Source: Phycisphaerales bacterium (lineage in GTDB: Bacteria; Planctomycetota; Phycisphaerae; Phycisphaerales; UBA1924). From it: DNA of 64,000 bases. The stretch spans positions 1 through 64,000 of the forward strand of contig JAJDDO010000019.1 of the NCBI GenBank assembly GCA_029260265.1, in the 5' to 3' direction. Below the pieces are notes generated by a model that did no database searches, was not told the origin of the DNA, and worked only from the letters and a program-made list of their open reading frames with translations. A program made the position numbers and the translations under genes. This document shows positions 54,662 through 63,975 of the stretch, in pieces. Each line of letters begins with the position of its first letter. Position 1 is the first letter of the stretch.

Positions 54662-56470
54662 TCAAGAATCCGATGGGCATCCGTCGTTGTAGCTGCGGAT
54701 GAACCCGAAGATATCCTGCAAGTTGTGCTTGGCGTTTGCATCAAGATCCGCGGCCCGATCGCGGGCAAGGAACGCCTTGATAAACAGGTCGAGATCATCC
54801 ATCGTGACGACTCGATCATGGTCAAAGTCACCATCGCACGCGGCGAGCACATGCTTGGTATCCGCCGCAAGATTCTCGATCACCCGCAACGAGCCGTTGG
54901 ACCAATGAATCTCTACACGATCGACCGTTGTATGCTCGCCGAGCCCGGCGTGGATAACGATTGGACCCTGCGAGAGGTATCCCGAGTTAGCCTGCATCCA
55001 TCGGTGCTGGACTGTGCCGCCGGCGTAGATCACGACATGAGCGCCGATGCCATCGGGCGTGTTCGAGGGTGAAGCGCTCGTATCAAGCCTGATCTGGATC
55101 CAGTGATTGGTGTTGATTTCTGAAGCGTCGTTTCTGTAGAGCGCAAACCTGATGTTCGAGGAAACGAACGCCGCATCGAGATCGCCGTCGTTATCATGAT
55201 CAAAGAGAATCGTGCCGCGTCCAAGCCCATTGTTGGTCACGCCGAGCGCAGCAGTGCTTTCGGTGAAGTGCGTGCCATCGCCGTCGTTGAGGAAGATGTA
55301 GGAGTGCTCGCCGACCCAAGTGCCGCCGGACCACCCGTTGGTCTCAACGATATCGACATCTCCGTCATGATCGAGATCGCCCATGCCAACTCCCCACCCC
55401 CAGCCGCCGTCATCGACGCCGGCCTCGAGCGCGGTCTCTTGAAAAATCCCATCTCCAAGATTGATGTACAGCTTGTTACCATCCTGAGCCGGCACCGCTT
55501 CATTCATGATCGAAGAGACATACCAATCAATCAGCCCGTCATTGTTGACATCCGCCGCGCCCGCACCCATGCCATTGGAATCTTGATTGACCCCCGCCGA
55601 TTCGGTAATATCGGTAAAATGACCGGTGCCGTCATTGAGCAACAGCTTGCTCGAGTTGTAATCTGCCGCGATGAGGATCTCCGGGAACCCGTCGCCGGTG
55701 ACATCCACGAACTTTGGTGTGAACCCGTTGGTCTCGATCAGATCAATCCCGATCGCCTCCGCCGTGACATCGGTAAAGGTGCCGTCCGCATTATTGCGAA
55801 ACAGCGTGTTGCCACCGGAGCGCGCGACCCATCCCCCGACCATGAGATCGAGATCCCCGTCGGCATCAATATCCCCCCACGAGCTTGAATATCCATCGCC
55901 GTGGTTGATGGCGGTCGTGTGCACCCCTGCCTGCTGGGCGATTTCCTCGAAGCGGAACTGCCCAGATTCATCCGGCCCGGTATTGCGATACAACCGGTGC
56001 TGCCCGGGTCGTGTAATAATGTGATCGCCAACCGCCGTGATGAATACATCCAGGTATCCATTGTTATCAAAGTCGGCAACGGAAACCCCCGCGCCCATCT
56101 GCGGGCCCAAGATCCCCCACGCCTCACCCTGATCTTCATACCGAATAGTCCCGGATTTGTCGGGCCCGGTGCAGATGAACAACCGGTCCGCCGCGCTTGC
56201 CCCCCCGAGGATATAGATATCCATCCACCCATCTCGATTAAAATCTTCAACCGCCGCGCCCGCGATCATGATGTTCACAAACCCGCCCCCACCGGGGCCG
56301 GTGTAGCGGACATCGATGCCGCAAGACTGGGCGATCTCGGTCATCGAGAAAAGATCAGCGTCTGCGCCCTGTGCCTGCGCACCGAATACCGCGGCCAATG
56401 AGAGTGCGAAAGAATGTACAAGACCCACAGGATACCTCACGAACAAAGACCCGCGAACAAAACCGATCAC
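54662..56470 (-). CDS. secreted CRTAC1/ASPIC-UnbV protein with dockerin-like tail
   Basis: 602 residues, start GTG at 56470; GTG/TTG codons further in are alternatives. Signal peptide (LVHSFALSLAAVFGAQAQG). A beta-propeller of FG-GAP/VCBS calcium repeats follows, with at least six copies of DxNxDGxxD-type loops (VEDFNRDGWMDIY, VADFDNNGYLDVF, GDIDADGDLDLM, MGDLDHDGDVDIV, FDHDNDGDLDAAF), and an ASPIC/UnbV domain (WIQIRLDTSASPSNTPDGIGAHV reduced to DGIGAHVVIYAGG, SYLSQ-like NSGYLSQGP). The tail is a GC-type dockerin-like unit starting CDGDFDHD and ending NLQDIFGFI...GCPSDS. Extracellular or surface role; ligand unknown. Confidence 0.88.
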   Translation of the reverse strand: MIGFVRGSLFVRYPVGLVHSFALSLAAVFGAQAQGADADLFSMTEIAQSCGIDVRYTGPGGGGFVNIMIAGAAVEDFNRDGWMDIYILGGASAADRLFICTGPDKSGTIRYEDQGEAWGILGPQMGAGVSVADFDNNGYLDVFITAVGDHIITRPGQHRLYRNTGPDESGQFRFEEIAQQAGVHTTAINHGDGYSSSWGDIDADGDLDLMVGGWVARSGGNTLFRNNADGTFTDVTAEAIGIDLIETNGFTPKFVDVTGDGFPEILIAADYNSSKLLLNDGTGHFTDITESAGVNQDSNGMGAGAADVNNDGLIDWYVSSIMNEAVPAQDGNKLYINLGDGIFQETALEAGVDDGGWGWGVGMGDLDHDGDVDIVETNGWSGGTWVGEHSYIFLNDGDGTHFTESTAALGVTNNGLGRGTILFDHDNDGDLDAAFVSSNIRFALYRNDASEINTNHWIQIRLDTSASPSNTPDGIGAHVVIYAGGTVQHRWMQANSGYLSQGPIVIHAGLGEHTTVDRVEIHWSNGSLRVIENLAADTKHVLAACDGDFDHDRVVTMDDLDLFIKAFLARDRAADLDANAKHNLQDIFGFIRSYNDGCPSDS

Positions 56471-56521
56471 AGCAAGTCTACCACAATCCGAGATCGGTGC
56501 AAACCAAATAATTCGATGGCT

Positions 56522-58519
56522 TTATGGTCCGGGAATGGACACATCATCGCCCTCTAACTGCATCTGCAGCAGCTGAGCGTACCGACCGCCCCGGGCGATC
56601 AGGTCATCATGCGTACCGATCTCCATCACCGTGCCTTCCTCGATCACCGCGATGCGGTCGGCGTGGCGGATCGTGCTGAGCCGATGGGCAATCACAAAGC
56701 TGGTCCGGTTCTTCATCAGCGTGCTCAGCGAGCCCTGAATCAGCCGCTCGGATTCGGTATCCAGGCTGCTTGTTGCTTCATCCAGAATCAGGATCCTTGG
56801 GTCCGCCAGAATCGCCCGCGCGATGGCGAGGCGTTGCTTCTGCCCGCCGCTGAGACGAACGCCGCGTTCACCGATGACCGTCTCGTACCCGTGCTCGAGT
56901 TCGGAGATGAAACCATGCGCGTTGGCCGCATTGGCCGCACCCTCGATGTCATCCCGCGTCGCGTTTCGTTTGGCGTATCCGATATTCTGGGCTACCGAGC
57001 CGTCAAAGAGAAACACATCCTGCTCAACGATCCCGAGCAGTTTGCGGTACTGCTCGATCTCGATCTCGCGGATATCAACCCCGTCGATCATGATCGAGCC
57101 TTCGACCAGATCATCAAACCGGGCGATCAGATTGCACAGCGTGGTCTTGCCCGCGCCCGATGCACCGACCAGGGCGATGGTCTCGCCCGGCTTGGCATCG
57201 AGGTGAATCCCCTGAAGCACAAGCTCTCCGGCGTCCTGTGCTTCACTGTCCTTTGACTTGGACCGCTTTGGATATCGGTACCCGAGATCTTTGATGGTGA
57301 TATGCCCACGAACGGTTGCCGCGTCGATCCCTCGCGTGGGTTCTGTTTCCGCAAACTCAACGGGCTCTGCGAGCAGATCGAGCACGCGATCAAGCGCGGC
57401 CAGCGCGTTCTGCACGCTCGTCGCGCTCCCGACGAGCGATTCGAGCGGGCCGAGCAAGTAGATCAGGTACATCGAGAACGCTGCGAGGTCTCCGATGGTC
57501 AGACGCCCGTCGATCACCGCGCTGCCGCCATAGATGAGCACCCCGATCGAAGCGATGGGGATGAGTATCTCCCAGACCAGCTCGACCGTCCGCGCACGCC
57601 ACCAGGTATGCAGCTCTTGACGCGCAAGCATGTGCCCCTCGGTGGTGAACCGCGCCGCTTCCGCCTGCCTTCGCGAGAACGCACGGACCACACGCATCCC
57701 GCCAAACGACTCGGCGCTCATCGCATCGATCCCCTCTCGCCGAGAGCGGATATCACGGTAGAGCGGGCGGATCCGGTGGATCCATGTCCGATGCGTAAAC
57801 CAGACCAGAGGCAACAACAACAGCGCCCCCGCCACAAGCAGCCAATCGATCCAGATCAGCACCACCAGCGTGCCGATCAGCTGTGTAACCGCACGCCACG
57901 GGTTGTACACCAATGAGAACACAAGTTCGCCCACCGAACCGGCGTCCTCACGAAGGATCGAGGACACCCCGCCGCTCTTGAGCTGATGAATCCGGTGCAA
58001 TGGCAACCGCGAAGCATGATCAAAGACCCGCTTTCGCAACGAAACCTGCACCCGCTTGGTGATCCGCGTGCACTGCCAACGACCCCAGATCCCCACCGCG
58101 ACCGAACTCGTTGCAACAACAAACATCACGCCGCTGAGCGCCCACAGCAGTTGTTTGCGATCACCCGGCGCATCCCAGCTCTCGTCGTCGGGTCCGATCA
58201 AAGCGCCCAACTGTGCGGGGCCGGGGTTATCTGAGAGGATGTAATCGAACGCGATCTTTGTGCTCAGAGGCATCAAAAGCCCGAGCATCACCGACACGCT
58301 CAGCGTGCACAACGCGAGCACGATCGTCTTGTGATGCCCGCTCAGCAGCTGCGAAAACGCGCCGAACAATCCGTAGAAAGAACGCTTAGCCTTCGCAGCA
58401 CGCTTAGATTCAACAGATTGATCAAGCGATTCATGGATCCGATGGCGAGACGATGATGCCTGGCGCTTTCGAATATACGCATCAAACCGTGATCGGCTGG
58501 ATTTATTGCTCTTTTTCAC
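56522..58519 (-). CDS. ABC exporter, fused permease and ATPase (MsbA-like)
   Basis: 665 residues, GTG start at 58519. An Arg/Lys/Ser-rich cytoplasmic N-terminus (~60 residues) is followed by an ABC transmembrane domain with six helices (about 65-390). The ATPase shows Walker A GASGAGKTT, Q-loop VEQDVF, signature LSGGQKQRLAIARA, Walker B ILILDEATSSLDTES and switch His AHRLS. The half-transporter would act as a homodimer, exporting lipids, glycolipids, peptides or drugs. It is single in its strand context, between the CRTAC1 and DUF4114 genes. The substrate cannot be told. Confidence 0.88.
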   Translation of the reverse strand: MKKSNKSSRSRFDAYIRKRQASSSRHRIHESLDQSVESKRAAKAKRSFYGLFGAFSQLLSGHHKTIVLALCTLSVSVMLGLLMPLSTKIAFDYILSDNPGPAQLGALIGPDDESWDAPGDRKQLLWALSGVMFVVATSSVAVGIWGRWQCTRITKRVQVSLRKRVFDHASRLPLHRIHQLKSGGVSSILREDAGSVGELVFSLVYNPWRAVTQLIGTLVVLIWIDWLLVAGALLLLPLVWFTHRTWIHRIRPLYRDIRSRREGIDAMSAESFGGMRVVRAFSRRQAEAARFTTEGHMLARQELHTWWRARTVELVWEILIPIASIGVLIYGGSAVIDGRLTIGDLAAFSMYLIYLLGPLESLVGSATSVQNALAALDRVLDLLAEPVEFAETEPTRGIDAATVRGHITIKDLGYRYPKRSKSKDSEAQDAGELVLQGIHLDAKPGETIALVGASGAGKTTLCNLIARFDDLVEGSIMIDGVDIREIEIEQYRKLLGIVEQDVFLFDGSVAQNIGYAKRNATRDDIEGAANAANAHGFISELEHGYETVIGERGVRLSGGQKQRLAIARAILADPRILILDEATSSLDTESERLIQGSLSTLMKNRTSFVIAHRLSTIRHADRIAVIEEGTVMEIGTHDDLIARGGRYAQLLQMQLEGDDVSIPGP

Positions 58520-58586
58520 AGATGGATGCTACCCGTACAAATCGAGCAGGGTTCACTTCCACCATCAATCCTAGCGATTTGTCGGA

Positions 58587-59132
58587 CTATCGACGCCGGC
58601 GTCCGCCCATCATCAGCATCCCCGCACCAAACAACGCCGCAGGACCAGGCGAAGGCACATGGCTAAAGGAGACCTTGAACACCGCATCGTTGTAATCATG
58701 ATCACCCCGTGGCAGGCGGATGTCCTCCACATGCACCAAGACCGTTGCACGATCAACCTGCTCTACCCAGAACTGGCCCCAGTCCGCCTGGACATCGGTG
58801 CGGTACACCTCGCCGCCCTGCCCATACACAGCGTACTGAAAATCGATCCGCTCACCGAGCGCGAAGGTCCGATCAAGCACCATCTTGTCTCCAATGCCCG
58901 CAACGCCCGAGTCGAACAGTTCTGGGGTGGTGTTGGCGATGCCCGTGTTGATCCATGACAGCGTGCCGTCGAGACCGGCATTGTGACCGATCCACTCAAC
59001 CGTCACCGTGGCATCGTCGCAGGGTGCGAGCACGCTCGGATCGTCGAATCCAAGGACAGGTGTTGCGCTCGCCAATGAACTCAAGGCTCCACAAACGGCC
59101 AGAGCGGTCATGATGGTAGTGCGTGTCTTCAT
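58587..59132 (-). CDS. secreted DUF4114-like protein with PEP-CTERM-like tail
   Basis: 181 residues with a signal peptide (MKTRTTIMTALAVCGALSSLASA). The mature part ends its core with GDHDYNDAVFKVSFSHV, the calcium-binding motif of DUF4114. The C-terminus VPSPGPAALFGAGMLMMGGRRRR is a short Pro-rich turn, hydrophobic helix and Arg cluster, i.e. a PEP-CTERM/exosortase-type sorting signal variant common in planctomycetes (motif VPSPG in place of VPEPS). It would be processed and anchored or released at the surface. No exosortase gene is in the window. Confidence 0.82.
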   Translation of the reverse strand: MKTRTTIMTALAVCGALSSLASATPVLGFDDPSVLAPCDDATVTVEWIGHNAGLDGTLSWINTGIANTTPELFDSGVAGIGDKMVLDRTFALGERIDFQYAVYGQGGEVYRTDVQADWGQFWVEQVDRATVLVHVEDIRLPRGDHDYNDAVFKVSFSHVPSPGPAALFGAGMLMMGGRRRR

Positions 59133-59320
59133 CTTTGGATCTCCTTCTTGATATTTCCGATCTTCTGCACTTCAACATGCCCGCATATCAATCCCCCAGC
59201 CAATAGGTGCCCGATGACAATCACAGATTCCTCCTCAGAATCAAGCCACCCCGCACAAACCGTCCGCATCCTTGGCGTTACCATGGTTCTTTCGAGTCCG
59301 GTAATCCAAGGAGCCCATTC

Positions 59321-60763
59321 ATGGCATCATCTCCACGCATCGCCCTGCACTGGCAGATCCTCATCGGGCTCATCGCCGGCATCCTCGTCGGGCTCGCGAT
59401 CAATACCATGTGGAACGCGGAAACTTGGGCATCAATGGGCATCGATGACCCCGCGTCATGGATTGACCATACCAAAGAACCCGCAATCGAGAATGCCAAC
59501 GCCAACCCATCGTTCATTGCCCGCACTGCACTCTTTGTCCACAACCTCAACAACTTCGTCGGCGACCTCTTTATGCGCGGGCTGCGGTTCATCGCTGTGC
59601 CCATCGTCGTCTTCAGCCTCATCGTCGGCGCGTCGAGCCTCAACGACCTCGCCAAGCTCCGACGCATCGGCACCAAAACCATCGCGATCTACCTCGCCAC
59701 CACCGCGATCGCAATTTCCGTCGGCTTACTCTTCGCCAACATCATCAACCCCGGCTCGTTTGTCTCCGAAGAAACCCGTGACGGGTTCGCTGCCCAGTTC
59801 GGCGATCAAGCCAAAGCCAAAATCAACGCCGCCCAAGCGCCCGACATCTGGGACACCGTCCTCAACATCGTTCCCAAAAACCCGTTCAACGCGATCGCCG
59901 AGGGCAACATGCTGCAGGTGGTGTTCGCCTCGCTGCTCGTCGGCATTGCGCTAACGCTCATCAAACGCGAGAAGGCCACGCTCGTCATCTCATTCTTCGA
60001 TGCGATGACCGATGTCATCATCAAGGTCGTCGAGATCGTGCTCATCATCGCGCCCTACGCGGTGTTCGCACTCATCGTTGAACAGATCGCCCAGATGGGG
60101 CTTGATGTGCTCGGAGCCCTGGCGGCCTATTGCCTCGTCGTGGTCGCCGGGCTGCTGACCATGATGCTCGTTGTCTACCCCATCGGTTTCAAGCTCATCG
60201 CGGGCGTAGGCTACGGGCGATTCTTCAAGGCCATCAGCCCCGCCCAACTCCTCGCCTTCAGCTCCGCAAGTTCATCAGCCACCCTCCCGGTCACCATGGA
60301 ATGCTGTGAGCAACGCCTCGGGATCAAAGAAGAAGTCAGCTCGTTCGTTCTCCCGATCGGCGCAACGATCAACATGGACGGCACCGCCTTGTACCAAGGC
60401 GTTGCCGCGGTGTTCATCGCCCAGCTCTACGACATGGACCTGAGCATCGCCCAGCAGCTCACCATTGTCCTCACCGCGACCCTTGCCTCAATCGGCACCG
60501 CCGGCGTGCCCGGCGTGGGCATGATCATGCTTGTAATTGTGCTCCAGAGCGTCGGGATCCCGCTGCATGGCATCGCTGTTATCCTCGGCGTCGACCGCAT
60601 CCTCGACATGTGCCGCACCAGTTGCAATATCACCGGCGACGCCATGGTCTGCGCCGTGGTTGCTTCGAGCGAGGGCGCGATCGAATCTCCCGAGCAGGTC
60701 GCCGCCAGGCTCGCCCATCCGTTCGATGAAGATCCCGTTGACAAGGGGCGGCTGGACAACTGA
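59321..60763 (+). CDS. dicarboxylate/amino-acid:cation symporter (DAACS family)
   Basis: 480 residues from ATG at 59321 with AAGGAG upstream. About eight membrane helices and two re-entrant hairpins. The first hairpin is FSSASSSATLPVTMECCEQRLG (Ser-rich tip shown by SSASSSATLPVT), then the ion/substrate region GATINMDGTALYQGVAAVF (NMDGT motif) and GTAGVPGVGMIMLVIVLQSVG, with the final DRILDMCRTSCNITGD substrate Asp/Asn/Arg cluster. It probably imports C4-dicarboxylates, glutamate or neutral amino acids with H+ or Na+. It has a longer periplasmic loop after helix 1 (about 34-70) than GltP. argS follows 21 bases downstream. Confidence 0.92.
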   Translation: MASSPRIALHWQILIGLIAGILVGLAINTMWNAETWASMGIDDPASWIDHTKEPAIENANANPSFIARTALFVHNLNNFVGDLFMRGLRFIAVPIVVFSLIVGASSLNDLAKLRRIGTKTIAIYLATTAIAISVGLLFANIINPGSFVSEETRDGFAAQFGDQAKAKINAAQAPDIWDTVLNIVPKNPFNAIAEGNMLQVVFASLLVGIALTLIKREKATLVISFFDAMTDVIIKVVEIVLIIAPYAVFALIVEQIAQMGLDVLGALAAYCLVVVAGLLTMMLVVYPIGFKLIAGVGYGRFFKAISPAQLLAFSSASSSATLPVTMECCEQRLGIKEEVSSFVLPIGATINMDGTALYQGVAAVFIAQLYDMDLSIAQQLTIVLTATLASIGTAGVPGVGMIMLVIVLQSVGIPLHGIAVILGVDRILDMCRTSCNITGDAMVCAVVASSEGAIESPEQVAARLAHPFDEDPVDKGRLDN

Positions 60764-60784
60764 TTGCACCTACACTTGCTCATC

Positions 60785-62656
60785 ATGAGCACGAACACAC
60801 CATCCGCCAGCATCACCGACCCCTCCGCCCTGCTTGATGAGCGGTTTCGCTCTGCAATAGAAGCCGCCGTGCCCGAGTTTGATCCATCGCGGATCAACAC
60901 AAGCATCACCGCATCACGCCAGCCCAAGTTCGGCGATTTCCAGTGCAACGCCGCGATGGGCATCGCCAAACGCATCGGCAAGCAGCCCCGCGAGGTCGCC
61001 GCGGCGATCGTCGCCAACCTTGATGTCGAGGGCATCGCCAACCCCATCACCGAGGACGACATCGCCGGACCCGGTTTTATCAACATTACCTTGCTCCCCG
61101 AGGCGCTCGCCGCTTCGCTCGAATCACTCGACACCCCCGAACTCGGCATCACACCACCCGTCGAGCCCAAGACCATCGTCGTCGATGTCTGCGGCGTCAA
61201 CCTCGCCAAGCAGATGCATGTCGGGCATCTTCGCTCAACCGTCCTCGGCGACGCCCTCGCAAGGCTCAACGAACGATCCGGGCACACGGTCAAACGCCAG
61301 AGCCATGTCGGCGACTGGGGGCTGCCCATCGCGATGGTTGTCGAAAAACTGATCGAACTCGAAGACACAGGCGAATCGGTCGCCACCATCACCCTCGATA
61401 CGCTCAATGGCTACTACAAATCCGCCCAGGCCAAATGCAAGGGCGAGCACATCGCACTCAAAACGATCATCAAGTACGGCGGGCACCCGAAAGCACTCGC
61501 CGAGTGCGAACTCCGCATCGAAGAAGCCGACGCGGCAATGGAACGCGCCAAGTCACGGCTCGTCGCGTTGCAATCGGGCGACGAACGCTCCGTCGCGGTC
61601 TGGCAGCGCATCTATGACATCACGATGACCGAATGCCTCGCGACCTGCGCCCGATTGAACGCCAACATCACCGACGAGCACTCCGCCGGCGAGAGCACCT
61701 ACCGCGACGAGCTCGCCCCGCTTGTCGATGATCTGATCAATCGCAAAATCGCTGAAGAAGACGACAGCGCCCTGATCGTCCGCGTCGACGGCATCAAGGC
61801 CCCGTGCATCATCCGCAAACGCGACGGCGGATTCCTCTACGCGACTACCGACCTGGCCGCGATCAAACGACGCGTCGAAAAACTGCAAGGCGATACCGTT
61901 GTCTACAGCGTCGACTCCCGCCAGGCGTTGCATTTTCGCCAGGTCTTTGGCGTCGCCCACAAGGCGGGCTACGACCTCAAGGCCGATGGCACACCCGCCA
62001 ATCTCGTCCACGCCGCCTTCGGGACCATCATGGGCGACGACGGAAAACCCTTCAAATCAAGATCCGGCGGCACGGCCAAGCTCTCCGATCTGCTCGACGA
62101 AGCGGTCTCTCGCGCCAACGCATCGGTCGCCGAGAAAAACCCGGATATGCCCGAATCCGAGCGCGCACCGATCGCCGAGGCCGTCGCGATCGCCGCGATC
62201 AAGTACGCCGATCTATCGAACGAATCAATCAAGGATTATGTGTTCAACTTCGACCGCATGCTCGCCTTCGAGGGTGATACCGGACCATATTTGCTGTACG
62301 CGCTTGTCCGCATCTCGAGCATCTTCCGCAAAGCCAACGAAGCAGGCATCGACACCAAGGAAGCGTTGACCGCACCATTCTTGCTCAACGACCCCGCAGA
62401 AAAATCGCTCGCCCTCGCCCTGCTCCGCTACCCACGCACCCTCGGCGGCGCAAGTGATAACTTCGAGCCCAACCGCTTGTGCGCGTTCGCCTACGAACTC
62501 GCATCGAGCTTTAGCTCGTTCTTTGACAAGTGCCCCGTGCTCCGTAACGACGACGCGGAATCACAGGCATCACGCCTCCGCCTGTGCGAGCTCACCCGCC
62601 GCGTGCTCAAAGACGCCCTCGACACCCTCGGTATCCCCACCGTCGAACGGATGTAA
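60785..62656 (+). CDS. argS: arginyl-tRNA synthetase
   Basis: 623 residues from ATG at 60785. N-terminal tRNA-recognition (Add-1) domain, then the class I signature MHVGHLRST (His145, His148). It is preceded by GVNLAK where most ArgS have SPNxAK, a mild oddity. C-terminal to it are the ArgS-specific FKSRSGGTAKLSDLLDEA (functional stand-in for KMSK), a DALR anticodon-binding region with YALVRISSIFRKA, and a final helix ending PTVERM. Charges tRNA-Arg, including the tRNA-Arg(CCT) in this window. It follows the symporter gene by 21 bases. Confidence 0.95.
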   Translation: MSTNTPSASITDPSALLDERFRSAIEAAVPEFDPSRINTSITASRQPKFGDFQCNAAMGIAKRIGKQPREVAAAIVANLDVEGIANPITEDDIAGPGFINITLLPEALAASLESLDTPELGITPPVEPKTIVVDVCGVNLAKQMHVGHLRSTVLGDALARLNERSGHTVKRQSHVGDWGLPIAMVVEKLIELEDTGESVATITLDTLNGYYKSAQAKCKGEHIALKTIIKYGGHPKALAECELRIEEADAAMERAKSRLVALQSGDERSVAVWQRIYDITMTECLATCARLNANITDEHSAGESTYRDELAPLVDDLINRKIAEEDDSALIVRVDGIKAPCIIRKRDGGFLYATTDLAAIKRRVEKLQGDTVVYSVDSRQALHFRQVFGVAHKAGYDLKADGTPANLVHAAFGTIMGDDGKPFKSRSGGTAKLSDLLDEAVSRANASVAEKNPDMPESERAPIAEAVAIAAIKYADLSNESIKDYVFNFDRMLAFEGDTGPYLLYALVRISSIFRKANEAGIDTKEALTAPFLLNDPAEKSLALALLRYPRTLGGASDNFEPNRLCAFAYELASSFSSFFDKCPVLRNDDAESQASRLRLCELTRRVLKDALDTLGIPTVERM

Positions 62657-62676
62657 TCATCTCTCATCCCGCTCCG

Positions 62677-62775
62677 GGTGCCACTACTCGCCGTTTTCGG
62701 CGCAGTAGTAAACTCGCATGTTTTATCCACCGGTGAAAACAACACGACTGCGCCCCACGGGCGAGCAGTGGCACC
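62677..62775. repeat. nested imperfect inverted repeat (long hairpin) in the argS-porin gap
   Basis: Outer arms GGTGCCACTACTCGCC (62677-62692) and GGCGAGCAGTGGCACC (62760-62775) pair in 15 of 16 positions. Inside, GGCGCAGT (62699-62706) and ACTGCGCC (62747-62754) pair perfectly over 8 bp, and GTTTT/AAAAC (62720-62724 with 62736-62740) forms a short central stem around CCACCGGTG. The whole element can fold on either strand. It lies between convergent genes and has no T tract, so if it is a terminator it is not a classical one. Confidence 0.85.
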
Positions 62776-62784
62776 AGAGTACAA

Positions 62785-63975
62785 CTAGTACAGAATCTGC
62801 ATCTGCCCAATCAGCCCGATCTGCCCGTCCTCGGAATCAGAGAGCAGGTTATGACCATCGGATGTCTTCACGATGCTGGCCCCAGGCGCATCAAGCGAGA
62901 AGGTCACCGCGAGGGTGAACTTGGCAGCATGCGATTCGGGCATGAGGTAATGGTTCCATCCAACCGTGACATCGTTGTAGTCCTCATCCGAACCCACGCC
63001 ATTGTCCTCGTCGGGCATCACGGATGACCACCGGGCGAAGATCTCGTCCTGATCAGAAACAAACGCGCCGCCCTGGAGCACAAGCCCGTAGTCGTTCACC
63101 GTCATCACGCCCATATCCATGCTGCGCCAGATACCCGCAGCAAAGACATTCCATCCGTCACCCGCCCACGAGAAATCAACCGTGCCGGTCGTCATGTCGG
63201 TTGTTGGTGTGAACGACGGATTGGTGTCGCCCATCGTCTCGTGATGGAGCGCAACCCCAACCATGCCGCCGGAGTTGGACCCGCGGAATGAAGTAAACTG
63301 CTTGAACTGACCAAACTCGCCGCCGCCCACAAGGAACTCGGCACGGGCTGAAACGCCAAAGTCCGCCTCAGACGCCGAGTTGAACGCGGTGTTCCCCGCT
63401 TTGAAACCGTCATTGAGCGAGACGGTGCCCCGCCACTGATCGCCGCCGAACTTCAGCTCAACGCCCTGGGTGTAATCCTGGTTGAAGGTCTCGTTGGTTG
63501 CCGATCGCTCCGCCGAGAGTTGCTTCTTTGATGAGACGAGCTCTTCGCGGAGCACGCCCGGCTTGAACTGACCGACGCGGATCGTGAAATCGTCATTGAC
63601 CTCCCAGCTGAGCGCCGCGTCCTCGAGCTTGGCCGCGCCGCTGCCACGATCGAACGCAAACTGCAGCTTGCCCGTGATGCTCTCGGTCACATCGCCGGAG
63701 ATCGCCACCTTCGCACGCCGAATCACAAAGCCCTGGGTGAAATCATCGTCAGCCATCGCCAACGCGGTGCTTGCGTCATCACGCGAGTTGATCTGGTATC
63801 GCCCCTGGATCTGGACGCCGACCTTGATGTTCGAGGCGTTCGTATTCAGTGCCTCGTATTCCGCGGCGCCCTCTGCGAGGGTGTACGAGCGGATCAACTC
63901 GTAATCGTTTGCGAGTGCTGCCGTGGGAATCATCACGGCTGCGCCGCCCAACATCATCAACTGATTCTTGTTCAT
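62785..63975 (-). CDS. outer-membrane porin (OprO/OprP-like)
   Basis: 396 residues from ATG at 63975, with GGAG seven bases upstream; the ATG at 63981 is too close to that site. Signal peptide (MLGGAAVMIPTAALA, cleaved before NDYEL). The mature part alternates amphipathic strands typical of a 16-18-strand beta barrel: IKVGVQIQGRYQ, GFVIRRAKVAISGDV, LQFAFDRGSG, FTIRVGQFKPGVLREELVS (the Arg/Gln strand with the Porin_O_P-like RVGQFKxP pattern) and the last strand IGQMQILY ending in an aromatic residue. General or phosphate-selective diffusion channel. Evidence that the cell has an outer membrane. The promoter lies beyond the window. Confidence 0.88.
   Translation of the reverse strand: MNKNQLMMLGGAAVMIPTAALANDYELIRSYTLAEGAAEYEALNTNASNIKVGVQIQGRYQINSRDDASTALAMADDDFTQGFVIRRAKVAISGDVTESITGKLQFAFDRGSGAAKLEDAALSWEVNDDFTIRVGQFKPGVLREELVSSKKQLSAERSATNETFNQDYTQGVELKFGGDQWRGTVSLNDGFKAGNTAFNSASEADFGVSARAEFLVGGGEFGQFKQFTSFRGSNSGGMVGVALHHETMGDTNPSFTPTTDMTTGTVDFSWAGDGWNVFAAGIWRSMDMGVMTVNDYGLVLQGGAFVSDQDEIFARWSSVMPDEDNGVGSDEDYNDVTVGWNHYLMPESHAAKFTLAVTFSLDAPGASIVKTSDGHNLLSDSEDGQIGLIGQMQILY

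Noticed and set aside
60427-61407. A 326-codon minus-strand frame opposite the symporter and argS
   Set aside because: Ser/Met-rich antisense shadow of two clearly recognised genes.
62677-62775. Integron attC site
   Set aside because: The imperfect hairpin invited the idea, but core GTTRRRY/RYYYAAC boxes are absent from the arm ends and no integrase or cassette array is present.
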